Positions 8,511-15,846 of a DNA stretch of 64,000 nucleotides are shown one piece after another; position 1 is the stretch's first letter; each line of letters starts with the position of its first letter. The DNA lies in NCBI GenBank assembly GCA_022709385.1, contig JAKLIX010000019.1, positions 21,569 to 85,568 of the forward strand. Reading direction: 5' to 3'. This DNA comes from Bacteroidota bacterium (GTDB lineage Bacteria > Bacteroidota > Bacteroidia > Bacteroidales > CAIXZF01). The translations under genes were made by a program, and so were the position numbers. The notes under the pieces were generated by a model that searched no databases, was not told the origin of the DNA, and saw nothing but the letters and a program-made list of their open reading frames with translations.

Positions 8511-9521
8511 ATGGTTATCCGGCATCTGATCCATAAGCAGGGTGGCAGGATAGTGTTGTCATTATTCCTGGGGGTTGCACTCAGTTCCGGGTGCCACCAG
8601 GCCGGACAGATTTCGGAAAACCACGGCAGCAGGGAAGCCCTGACAGGCAAGCTGACGATCTTTCATGCCGGCAGTCTTGCCTTACCCATCCGTGCCATCT
8701 GCGACAGCTTCAACCGTATGTACCCGGGTATCCGCATTTTGACCGAGGCAGCAGGCAGCAAGGCCTGTGCCCGCAAGATCATGGATCTTCACAGGGAATG
8801 CGATGTATTTGCCTCGGCCGATTATCAGGTGATAGAGCAATGGCTGATCCCTGAACACGCCACCTGGTGTATCCGTTTTGCCGGCAATGAGATGGCCCTG
8901 GTGTATGCACCCCATTCCAGGTATGCAGATAAAATCAACAAAGACAACTGGATGCATTACCTGCTGAAACCGGATGTCGCTTACGGAAGATCCGATCCCG
9001 ACAGTGATCCCTGCGGGGTACGTGCAGTTCTGACAGTAAAACTTGCCGGAAAGTATTACAAATTGACAGAATTTTCGTCACTATTGCTTGAAAAGGACAG
9101 GCATCACATCCGGCCTAAAGAAACAGACCTGATTGCCCTGCTGGAATCCGGTGCGATCGATTACATCTTCCTTTACCGTTCGGTGGCTGAACAACACGGC
9201 CTGCCTTTTCTGGAACTGCCCGATTCCGTCAACCTCTCCGATCCGGGCCTGTCGGACTGGTATGGAACGGTCAGTGTGACACTCAGAGGAAAACATCCCG
9301 GGGAACAGATGACGGAAAAGGGAGAAGCCATGGTCTATGGCATCACCATTCCTGCCAATGCTCCCGAACCGGCCCTGGCTGAATTGTTTACCGCCTTTTT
9401 CCTGTCTGAGGGCATGCAGGTGATTGAAAAGATGGGACAAACACCCCTGGTTCCTTCCTTTTCGCCCCAATGGGATCAACTTCCGCAGGCATTAAGGATC
9501 TATGCCTTACAATCGCGCTGA
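8511..9521 (+). CDS. wtpA: Tungstate/molybdate ABC transporter substrate-binding lipoprotein WtpA
   Basis: A 336-residue periplasmic oxyanion-binding protein. The run of family landmarks is nearly complete: LTIFHAGSLALP, the EAAGSKACARKI segment, DVFASADYQVIE, WCIRFAGNEMALVY, KPDVAYGRSDPDSDPCGVRA, the ESGAIDYIFLYRSVAEQ segment, ELPDSVNLSD and GITIPANAPEPALAELF. These fit WtpA (tungstate, with very high affinity in Pyrococcus) better than classical ModA. The N-terminus has a lipoprotein-like signal with Cys28 in LSSGC. It starts 8 nt after the previous stop, and its TGA overlaps the permease ATG (TGATG). Ligand preference between tungstate and molybdate cannot be settled by reading. Confidence 0.92.
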   Translation: MVIRHLIHKQGGRIVLSLFLGVALSSGCHQAGQISENHGSREALTGKLTIFHAGSLALPIRAICDSFNRMYPGIRILTEAAGSKACARKIMDLHRECDVFASADYQVIEQWLIPEHATWCIRFAGNEMALVYAPHSRYADKINKDNWMHYLLKPDVAYGRSDPDSDPCGVRAVLTVKLAGKYYKLTEFSSLLLEKDRHHIRPKETDLIALLESGAIDYIFLYRSVAEQHGLPFLELPDSVNLSDPGLSDWYGTVSVTLRGKHPGEQMTEKGEAMVYGITIPANAPEPALAELFTAFFLSEGMQVIEKMGQTPLVPSFSPQWDQLPQALRIYALQSR

Positions 9522-10315
9522 TGGCACTTTCTGTTCGCAAATACAGCGGTTTTGACCTGTTGATCATTTTTTTAAGCGGACTGGTATTGTTGTTCATTGT
9601 GGCACCGCTGCTGGGGATGCTCCTGCGCACCACGCCGGGCCAGTTGTTTGAGGTATCGGGTAAGCCGGAAGTGATGCACAGCATTGTCCTCACCCTCGGG
9701 GTATCCTTTTCGGCAACCCTGGTGTTTGCTGTCGCTGCAGTCCCTTTTGCCTATTTCCTTGCAAGACGGACATTTCACGGGCGTCGTTTGGTAAACGGCC
9801 TGGTTGACCTGCCCATTGTGATTCCGCACACGGCGGCCGGCATTGCCATGCTGGGTTTTATTTCCAGGGAGTCTGTAACAGGCAAGGCTGCGTCGCTGCT
9901 GGGGCTGGAACTGGTCGGGCGGCCTGCCGGCATTGCACTGGCCATGGCCTTTGTAAGCCTGCCTTTCCTGATCAATGCGGCCAGGGATGGTTTTGCATCT
10001 GTTCCCGTCCGCTACGAAAAGGCTGCCCTCAACCTGGGGGCTTCCCCGTTCAGGGTCTTTATCACCATTGCACTGCCGCTGGCCTGGAAGCAGATCCTTT
10101 CAGGTCTTGTCCTGATGTTTGCCAGGGGGATGAGCGAATTCGGCGCGGTGGTCATCGTGGCTTATCATCCCATGGTGACGCCGGTGCTGGTCTATGAATG
10201 GTTCGGCGCTTACGGACTGCGGTACGCAAGACCCGCGGCCGTCCTCTTCATGCTGATTGCCCTGGCGTTTTTTATCGTACTTCGTTTGCTCACCCATCGC
10301 CGTCATCATGCTTGA
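9521..10315 (+). CDS. wtpB: Tungstate/molybdate ABC transporter permease WtpB
   Basis: Inner-membrane permease of 264 residues with about six hydrophobic segments. The cytoplasmic EAA loop is clear (EKAALNLGASPFRVFITIALP), which docks on the ATPase. I chose the ATG at 9521 because it overlaps the wtpA stop codon (TGATG), typical of coupled ABC genes; an earlier in-frame ATG at 9470 would lie 50 nt inside wtpA. The gene overlaps the ATPase gene by 8 nt. Family members transport tungstate, molybdate or sulfate, and the WtpA neighbour points to tungstate or molybdate. Confidence 0.9.
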   Translation: MALSVRKYSGFDLLIIFLSGLVLLFIVAPLLGMLLRTTPGQLFEVSGKPEVMHSIVLTLGVSFSATLVFAVAAVPFAYFLARRTFHGRRLVNGLVDLPIVIPHTAAGIAMLGFISRESVTGKAASLLGLELVGRPAGIALAMAFVSLPFLINAARDGFASVPVRYEKAALNLGASPFRVFITIALPLAWKQILSGLVLMFARGMSEFGAVVIVAYHPMVTPVLVYEWFGAYGLRYARPAAVLFMLIALAFFIVLRLLTHRRHHA

Positions 10316-11363
10316 AGTCCGTCAACTCACCAGGTCCTTCGGGGATTTTTCACTGCAAAACATCAGTTTTACGGTGGAGCGGGGCGACTACTTCGTAATC
10401 CTGGGCTTGTCGGGTGCCGGAAAATCCCTGCTGCTGGAATTGCTGGCCGGGCTTGAACTGCCGGATTCGGGACAAATCCTGCTGAACGGGAAGGATATCA
10501 CCAGGGAGAAGATACAAAGACGTCCTTTCGGCCTGGTTTTCCAGGATCTGGCAATCTTCCCCCACCTCAGCGTCAGGGCCAATATCGCGTACAGCCTGAA
10601 TAAGCGGGAAGGGAAAGCCACGGCCGGACAGGAAAAACTCACTGCCATCACCCGGGACCTGGGAATACGGCATTTGCTCGACCGCCGTCCGGAAACACTT
10701 TCGGGTGGCGAACTGCAACGGGTGGCCCTGGCCAGGGTTCTTGTGCACGATCCGGAAATCCTGCTGCTCGACGAACCCCTTGCATCCATCGATGTCAGCC
10801 TGAAAGCCGGAATCCGCAGTCTGCTCAGAAAGCTCCACCGGAACGGACAAACCATCATCCATGTGACACATGATGAGGAGGAGGCTGTTTCTCTTGCCGG
10901 AAAGATCGCGGTGATACAGGACGGTGCCATCATCCAGCAGGGAACACCCGGGGAGGTGTTCTCAAAACCGGGGTCCCCTTTCGTGGCCCGCTTCGCCGGA
11001 CATCCGAATTTCTTTACCCCCAGGCTTGAAGCGGACCCGGAAAGCGGAAAACCCCTTGTAAGACTCAGCAATGCCCTTACAATCAATATTCCGCCTACCA
11101 TGCTGAGGGGTAAAATCTGCCTGATCATCGATCCCGCCGCCATCCGTTTATTCGCAGAAAAACCACCGGCCGGGGAAAATGTCTTTCAGGCCATGATCCG
11201 GGAGATCTATCCTTCCCGCCAGGGACTCGAGATCCTGCTGGACGCAGGGATCCCGCTGCTGGTAAAATATCCCGACGCCAAACTTCCGGAAGGTATTGTG
11301 AGAGAAGGCGATACCGTTTGGGCCATGATTGCCGGAAATGGTATCCTTTGTTACCAGGATTGA
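10308..11363 (+). CDS. wtpC: Tungstate/molybdate ABC transporter ATP-binding protein WtpC
   Basis: A 351-residue ABC ATPase that powers import through WtpB. The Walker A motif is GLSGAGKS (33-40), the Q-loop lies at VFQDLAIF, the signature is LSGGELQR (130-137), Walker B is ILLLDEP (150-156), and the switch His is in HVTHDEEE. Residues about 240-351 form a C-terminal TOBE/Mop-like regulatory domain, as in ModC/CysA-type ATPases. The ATG at 10308 overlaps the end of wtpB by 8 nt; the longer frame from 10257 lies within wtpB. This is the last gene of the operon. No terminator hairpin is evident after it, and a long repeat-rich non-coding region follows. Confidence 0.92.
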   Translation: MLEVRQLTRSFGDFSLQNISFTVERGDYFVILGLSGAGKSLLLELLAGLELPDSGQILLNGKDITREKIQRRPFGLVFQDLAIFPHLSVRANIAYSLNKREGKATAGQEKLTAITRDLGIRHLLDRRPETLSGGELQRVALARVLVHDPEILLLDEPLASIDVSLKAGIRSLLRKLHRNGQTIIHVTHDEEEAVSLAGKIAVIQDGAIIQQGTPGEVFSKPGSPFVARFAGHPNFFTPRLEADPESGKPLVRLSNALTINIPPTMLRGKICLIIDPAAIRLFAEKPPAGENVFQAMIREIYPSRQGLEILLDAGIPLLVKYPDAKLPEGIVREGDTVWAMIAGNGILCYQD

Positions 11364-12292
11364 TTGTTTCAACCCTGATGTGCCAGCGTGGCCAATGGTG
11401 TTTACAGGTTAAAAGGCAGGGAAGGAAAGTGCAGCGTGAAGGAAAGAGAAATCAACTTCTAAACCCATAAACCCATAAACCGGCTGCCAGCCGGGACACT
11501 GATTCCAGTAGGGTAAGATGCTTCTCTACGCCTGGCCTTTAAAACCATGGAGTTACACGGAGTTATACACGGAGTAATTATAAATGATTACTTTTCACGA
11601 CTCATGGTTCATTAAACTGTTGACCATCAACTTTAGACATTCAGATCAACACCAAAGACCCGGCTTTTAAAATGAGAGGGTAGAAAATTGAGTTTAGAAG
11701 TGAAGTACTAAGTAAAGAAATGAATTTCAACATTTTACTTCACTTCATTTTTTTACCTTCATTTTTCTCACTTCTTTCAAATACTCAAGGTCTAAACCGA
11801 TAAACACCTATACTGTAAACTTGAATAAATTGAACCACATAGGACACATAGGGTAAATCATCTATGTGATCTATGTGCCTATGTGTTGAAAATAAAGAGA
11901 ATTGCCACGGTCAGCATGACGGCTAAACTTCTAAACCAATAAACACCTATACTGTAAACTTGAATTAATTGAACCACATAGGACACATAGGGTAAATCAT
12001 CTATGTGATCTATGTGCCTATGTGTTGAAAATAAAGAGAATTGTCACGGTCAGCATGACGGCTAAACTTCTAAACCGATAAACACCTATACTGTAAACTT
12101 GAATTGTTTGAACCACATAGGACACATAGAATAAATCATCTATGTGTCCTATGTGCCTATGTGTTGAAAATAAAGAGAATTGTCACGGTCAGCATGACGG
12201 CTAAACTTCTAAACCAATAAACTCCTAAACCGGCTGCCAGCCGGGACACTGTTTCCGGTACGAAACGGTGCTTCGACTCCGCACCGGTGTCC
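11364..12292. other. 929-bp non-coding, repeat-rich interval
   Basis: No credible gene on either strand. The first 430 bp are a mosaic of short A/T-rich pieces also found, reverse-complemented, at about 24.2-25.2 kb: an ACTCCGTG/CACGGAGT-type piece near 11550, and a CTTCACTTC-ATTTTT-TTACCTTC piece at about 11740-11785. The rest is a 139-bp tandem repeat (separate entry). The phrase CGGCTGCCAGCCGGGACACTG occurs near both ends, at about 11481 and 12231. Confidence 0.75.
11792..12208. repeat. 139-bp tandem repeat, three copies plus a partial fourth
   Basis: Units begin at 11792, 11931 and 12070 (each CTAAACC...), and a partial unit begins at 12209, so the period is exactly 139 bp. Each unit carries an inverted repeat built from CACATAGGACACATAG and CTATGTGTCCTATGTG around a 10-nt A/T-rich loop. 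The pairing is perfect in the third unit and carries substitutions in the first two. The conserved end of each unit reads GTCAGCATGACGGCTAAAC. Copies in the opposite orientation lie at about 24.30 and 24.77 kb. Copy-to-copy differences are few, so the array is recent. Confidence 0.9.
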
Positions 12293-13003
12293 TTATCCGG
12301 GCTTCACCACGAGCCGGTAGCCGTTACCGTGCAGGCTGACAATCTCAACATTTTCATCATCCTTCAGGTATTTCCTGAGTCTTGCCATAAACACGTCCAT
12401 GCTGCGGGTGGTGAAATAACTGTCGTCGCCCCAGATCTTCAGCAGGGCCTCCTTGCGGTATAGGATGTCGTTCATGGAAAGACACAGAAGCCGGAGCAGC
12501 TCGGCCTCTTTTGGGGTAAGGCTTTGTTCCCTGCCGGGGAACTTCAGCCTCCGGAGCTTATAATCAAACTCGTAAAGGCCGATAAGGAAGCTGTCGGGAA
12601 TTTCGTCCCTTTTGCCGTTGGCTGAGCGGCTCCTTTTCAGGATGGCCCTGATCTTGAACAACAGCACTTCTGAATCGAAAGGCTTGGTGATATAATCATC
12701 GGCTCCGAGCCGGAAACCTTCAATCACGTCCTCACGCAATACCCTGGCCGTCAGAAAGATAAGCGGAATGTCGCTGTTTACCGAGCGGATCTCCCTGGCA
12801 AGGCTGAAACCGTCCATCTCAGGCATCATCACATCCAGGATACACAGCTCGAACTGCTGACGGAAAAACTCGGCCCAGGCCTGCCTGCCGTCGGTCTTCC
12901 AGACCACTTCCATATCATTCAGTTCCAAATAAGATTTCAGGATAGACCCGAAATTCAGGTCGTCTTCCACGAGCAGTATGCCGGCTTTCCGTTCCATGGC
13001 CAT
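12293..13003 (-). CDS. OmpR/PhoB-family response regulator
   Basis: A 236-residue transcriptional regulator. The receiver domain (about 7-120) has acidic pocket residues in LLVEDD, the phospho-acceptor D57 in CILDVMMPEMDG and the usual Lys in DDYITKPFD. A C-terminal winged-helix DNA-binding domain (about 140-233) has LTPKEAELLRLLC and SMDVFMARLRKYL. The ATG at 13003 is 2 nt downstream of the kinase stop, so the pair is co-transcribed with the kinase first. OmpR-family regulators bind as dimers on direct repeats spaced about one helical turn. Four such repeats lie in the promoter region of this operon and of the divergent secreted-protein gene, which are the likely targets. Confidence 0.93.
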   Translation of the reverse strand: MAMERKAGILLVEDDLNFGSILKSYLELNDMEVVWKTDGRQAWAEFFRQQFELCILDVMMPEMDGFSLAREIRSVNSDIPLIFLTARVLREDVIEGFRLGADDYITKPFDSEVLLFKIRAILKRSRSANGKRDEIPDSFLIGLYEFDYKLRRLKFPGREQSLTPKEAELLRLLCLSMNDILYRKEALLKIWGDDSYFTTRSMDVFMARLRKYLKDDENVEIVSLHGNGYRLVVKPG

Positions 13004-13005
13004 GC

Positions 13006-14784
13006 TTAGGTCAGGGGCAGCCAGATCTCGAAAAGGCTGCCTTTTCCCGGCTCCGAATGTACGGCAATTTTCCCGTGATGCGCATCGGTAATGGCCTTCA
13101 CATAATTCAAACCAAGGCCAAAACCTTTGATATTGTGAAGCTTGCCCGTCGGAACACGATAGAACTTGTCGAATATTTTTTTCTGGGTCTCCCTGCTCAT
13201 ACCTGGGCCGTTGTCTTCCACCCCGATAATGATCCAGTTCCCGTGATTCCGGGTGCTGACCCGGATACGCGGGCTATCGGCTGAATACTTGTTGGCATTG
13301 TCGAGCAGGTTCAGCAACGCATTGAACAGATGCACCTCGTCTGCCATCACCTCGAACATGCCCGCGCTGAAATCAAAGGTGACCGTGCCCTGCTTCTTCT
13401 CGATCTGCAGCAGGATATTCTCCACCGAACGGGAGATCAGTTCATGCACATCCAACGACTGCAGATCCACCTGCAGATCCCTGTTGTCGATCAGGGCCAT
13501 CTGCAGGACCTGCTCCACATGGGTATTCATGCGGTCGTTCTCCTCCCTGATAATGCGGGTAAAACTTCTGATCATTTCAGGATCCTGCAGCACTTTGGGG
13601 TTGTTGATGGAATCCGCTGCCAGGCTGATGGTGGCAATCGGTGTCTTGAACTCGTGGGTCATGTTGTTGATGAAGTCGTTCTTGATCTCCGTGATCTTCT
13701 TTTGCCTGAGCAGGGTGATCACCGTGGCAATGAATGCCAGTACCAGTCCCAGTGTGAAGACCAGCGAGGCACCCATCAGTACGGACAGCGATTTATACAG
13801 GTGCTGCCTTTGCCCGTGAAAATAAACGACCAGGTGACCGGGTTTGGCGAAGAGATCGTCGGGGAAAAGGCTGTGTTTGTATGATGAGGCCGCGAGAACC
13901 GTATTAAAGTTAAGGGAATGCAGCGGGGTAAGAGAGTCCTTTTCCAGATCCATGATTCCGTATTCGTATGGCAGGATGATCCCTTCATCCGACAGCGCCT
14001 TATCGAGTTCCTGCCTGAGATTCACGGAATCGATGCGCTTTTCTATCTTGATATTGCCGGTTTCCACTTCTATCACGTACTGTCTGACCGCATCCTGCAT
14101 CTTTCTAACTTTGCGGTTGAGCTTCTTCACTTCTTTCTGCAGGACTTTTTCTTCCTGTTGCTGCACCCTGACTTCAATCTCTTTTGCCGTTTCTGTGTGT
14201 TCGGAAAGGATTTTTTTTCTGATCACTTCCGGTTCGGGAGGCGGCGGTGGAGGTGGCGGCATCGTCAGTTTCAGGAAGGATTGCACGGCATCCTGGTACA
14301 TATTGTCAGGAATGATGAAGTTCCTGTGTTTTCTCCTCATGCTGTCGAGCACCAGTCGCATGCTCTTATCCTTTTCATGAAGCCACTCCAGTTCCCTGGT
14401 GAAATAGAAATCCTCCAGCAGGAAAGTGTCTATGTCCAGGTCGATAAACTGCCATTGTTTATCATTCCATACGATGGTATCACCGCTGAGAGAGATGTGC
14501 AGCTTTCTCCCGGGCGGAAGCGGTTGCTTTTCCGGTGCGGGCGGTTCCGGAATGGCTTCGGCCTCCTGTGCTATGTTCAGTTCCAATTCCTGGTCGAGGT
14601 AAACCAGGCTTTCTTTCCTTTCCAGTTTCTCAGCTACCCGCGACAGGGCTTCACTCACCGAACGGTCGAACCTGGCCTGACTTACCCGGATCGCATTTCT
14701 CATCCACAGCAGTTGTACCAGGATGATTCCCAGCAAGGCAATCCCTCCGGGCAGGATAAAAGCAAACAGCCATTTTCTGTTCAT
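13006..14784 (-). CDS. Sensor histidine kinase with proline-rich, coiled-coil periplasmic sensor
   Basis: A 592-residue membrane kinase. TM1 covers about 5-27. A large periplasmic region of about 300 residues follows, with a run of eight prolines (176-183) and a Glu/Lys-rich coiled-coil (about 188-260). TM2 is about 333-360. Phosphorylatable His377 lies in NNMTHEFKTP, followed by the dimerisation helices and an HATPase domain (N box NLLDNANKYS, G1 GVEDNGPGMS, G2 GFGLGLNYV). The long sensor is unusual compared with the short loops of CpxA/RprX-like kinases. A secreted protein with the same flavour (coiled-coil plus poly-proline) is encoded divergently 137 bp away and is a candidate ligand or target. 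The signal sensed is unknown; envelope stress is a guess. Confidence 0.92.
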   Translation of the reverse strand: MNRKWLFAFILPGGIALLGIILVQLLWMRNAIRVSQARFDRSVSEALSRVAEKLERKESLVYLDQELELNIAQEAEAIPEPPAPEKQPLPPGRKLHISLSGDTIVWNDKQWQFIDLDIDTFLLEDFYFTRELEWLHEKDKSMRLVLDSMRRKHRNFIIPDNMYQDAVQSFLKLTMPPPPPPPPEPEVIRKKILSEHTETAKEIEVRVQQQEEKVLQKEVKKLNRKVRKMQDAVRQYVIEVETGNIKIEKRIDSVNLRQELDKALSDEGIILPYEYGIMDLEKDSLTPLHSLNFNTVLAASSYKHSLFPDDLFAKPGHLVVYFHGQRQHLYKSLSVLMGASLVFTLGLVLAFIATVITLLRQKKITEIKNDFINNMTHEFKTPIATISLAADSINNPKVLQDPEMIRSFTRIIREENDRMNTHVEQVLQMALIDNRDLQVDLQSLDVHELISRSVENILLQIEKKQGTVTFDFSAGMFEVMADEVHLFNALLNLLDNANKYSADSPRIRVSTRNHGNWIIIGVEDNGPGMSRETQKKIFDKFYRVPTGKLHNIKGFGLGLNYVKAITDAHHGKIAVHSEPGKGSLFEIWLPLT

Positions 14785-14823
14785 GCATCAAATGTATAAA
14801 AACCTAATAGCCAATGGTGTAAA

Positions 14824-14861
14824 TTAACCTTTCTTTAACCGGAATTAACCGCGCATTAACC
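14824..14861. promoter_or_regulatory. Four phased TTAACC boxes, probable response-regulator operator
   Basis: TTAACC occurs at 14824-14829, 14835-14840, 14845-14850 and 14856-14861, with start-to-start spacing of 11, 10 and 11 bp, i.e. one helical turn each and all in the same orientation. Such arrays are the usual binding form for OmpR/PhoB-family regulators. They sit between the kinase gene start (14784, minus) and the secreted-protein gene (14922, plus), overlapping where the -33 element of the latter should be. Confidence 0.65.
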
Positions 14862-14882
14862 GGTCTCCCTTTTTAGCGGTGA

Positions 14883-14890
14883 TAGCTTTG
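14883..14890 (+). promoter_or_regulatory. -7 promoter element for the secreted coiled-coil protein gene
   Basis: TAGCTTTG matches the Bacteroidota -7 consensus TAnnTTTG and lies 21 bp after the last TTAACC box, 32 nt before the ATG at 14922. No good TTTG -33 element is present at the expected distance, which fits a promoter that needs an activator bound at the boxes. Confidence 0.5.
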
Positions 14891-14921
14891 TCGTGTAATG
14901 TGTCACTTCAAATTTATTTCT

Positions 14922-15632
14922 ATGAAAACTGAAAACGTCATCCGCAGGCTGCTTATGATTTCAATGGCGGTTTGCCTTGTCCTCCCCTTTGCAATCCTTG
15001 CCCAGGAAAAACCGGAAAGCAAAAAAGAGAAAAAACAGGCCCTGAAGATCACGGTCAAAACCGACGGAAACGAAGCAAAGGTCATCGAAATCGACACCCT
15101 GCTGCCTTCCGCGGAGAAGGTGGAAGAAATCATCGATCAGATCACCTCAGAAATGCAACTGAAGGAGAATGAACTGAAACAACTGGAGGTTGAACTGAAA
15201 ATCGGAGAGGAAGCACTTGATTCCCTGCAAAAAAAGATGAAACAGATCATTATCATGAGAGGAAAGGAGGGGGATATGCTGTCATATTTCCCGGAAGAGG
15301 AGTTCCAGTGGAAAATGCTTAAAGAACCCTGGGATTCTTATTCCTCCTGCATCGACTCTTACAGGGACAGGCTCGGCGACCATGATTTTAAGGTCATCCA
15401 GCATCCATTCAATCCCGGATCCTGGATGCAGCAGATGACCCCATGGGGCAAGGTAAAGAAGTTCCATATCAAGAAAAAGAGGAATGGCAGGAAGATCATT
15501 ATCAAGACCGAATATGTGGACGGAGATTATTCCTTTGTGTATCCCGCTATGCCGGTTCCGCCCCCGCCGCCGGCTCCGCCCGCACCGCCGCTTCCTCAGA
15601 AAAAAGTGAAAAAGGTGGTCATAGAGCGCTGA
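14922..15632 (+). CDS. Secreted coiled-coil protein with proline-rich tail, partner candidate of the adjacent two-component system
   Basis: A 236-residue exported protein I cannot place in a family. The ATG at 14922 gives a standard signal peptide (MKTENVIRR, hydrophobic core, cleavage near ILAQ at about 28); an upstream in-frame ATG at 14898 adds only eight residues and is closer to the -7 box. Residues about 65-120 form a Glu/Lys/Leu coiled-coil with LKQLEVELK-type heptads. The C-terminus has an Ala/Pro run (about 215-226) and a basic end, KKVKKVVIER. It is transcribed away from the kinase/regulator operon across the TTAACC boxes, so I infer that it belongs to that regulon. An accessory, CpxP-like feedback role is possible but unproven. 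The gene ends at a terminator at about 15.7 kb. Confidence 0.75.
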   Translation: MKTENVIRRLLMISMAVCLVLPFAILAQEKPESKKEKKQALKITVKTDGNEAKVIEIDTLLPSAEKVEEIIDQITSEMQLKENELKQLEVELKIGEEALDSLQKKMKQIIIMRGKEGDMLSYFPEEEFQWKMLKEPWDSYSSCIDSYRDRLGDHDFKVIQHPFNPGSWMQQMTPWGKVKKFHIKKKRNGRKIIIKTEYVDGDYSFVYPAMPVPPPPPAPPAPPLPQKKVKKVVIER

Positions 15633-15695
15633 AGGGCGTGATGAACAGCCGGTCCTGCCGGCATTCCCTGAGTCTTTCAGTTACACTTCCGTTTC

Positions 15696-15737
15696 CAGGC
15701 AAAGCCAGTCGTTATTCCAGGCTTTGCCTGTTCTTTT
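15696..15737 (+). terminator. Rho-independent terminator
   Basis: An 11-bp perfect stem (CAGGCAAAGCC at 15696-15706 pairing with GGCTTTGCCTG at 15720-15730) with a 13-nt loop is followed directly by a T-rich tract (TTCTTTTTT). It lies about 65 bp after the stop of the secreted coiled-coil protein gene. Confidence 0.8.
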
Positions 15738-15846
15738 TTATCATGATGCAGAGATCATTTTTATTGAAAGCTGAAAACTTCCGTTGTGAACAATCCCTGA
15801 GATTTGTTGTTTAGAATGATTATAAATAACCTAACAACACAGCATC

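Noticed and set aside
11792..12208. CRISPR array
   Set aside because: The 139-bp unit repeats as a whole with no variable spacers, and no cas genes are present.
13918..14799. Plus-strand open frame of 293 codons over the kinase sensor region
   Set aside because: It mirrors the kinase coding strand, and its His/Arg/Phe-rich sequence has no family features.
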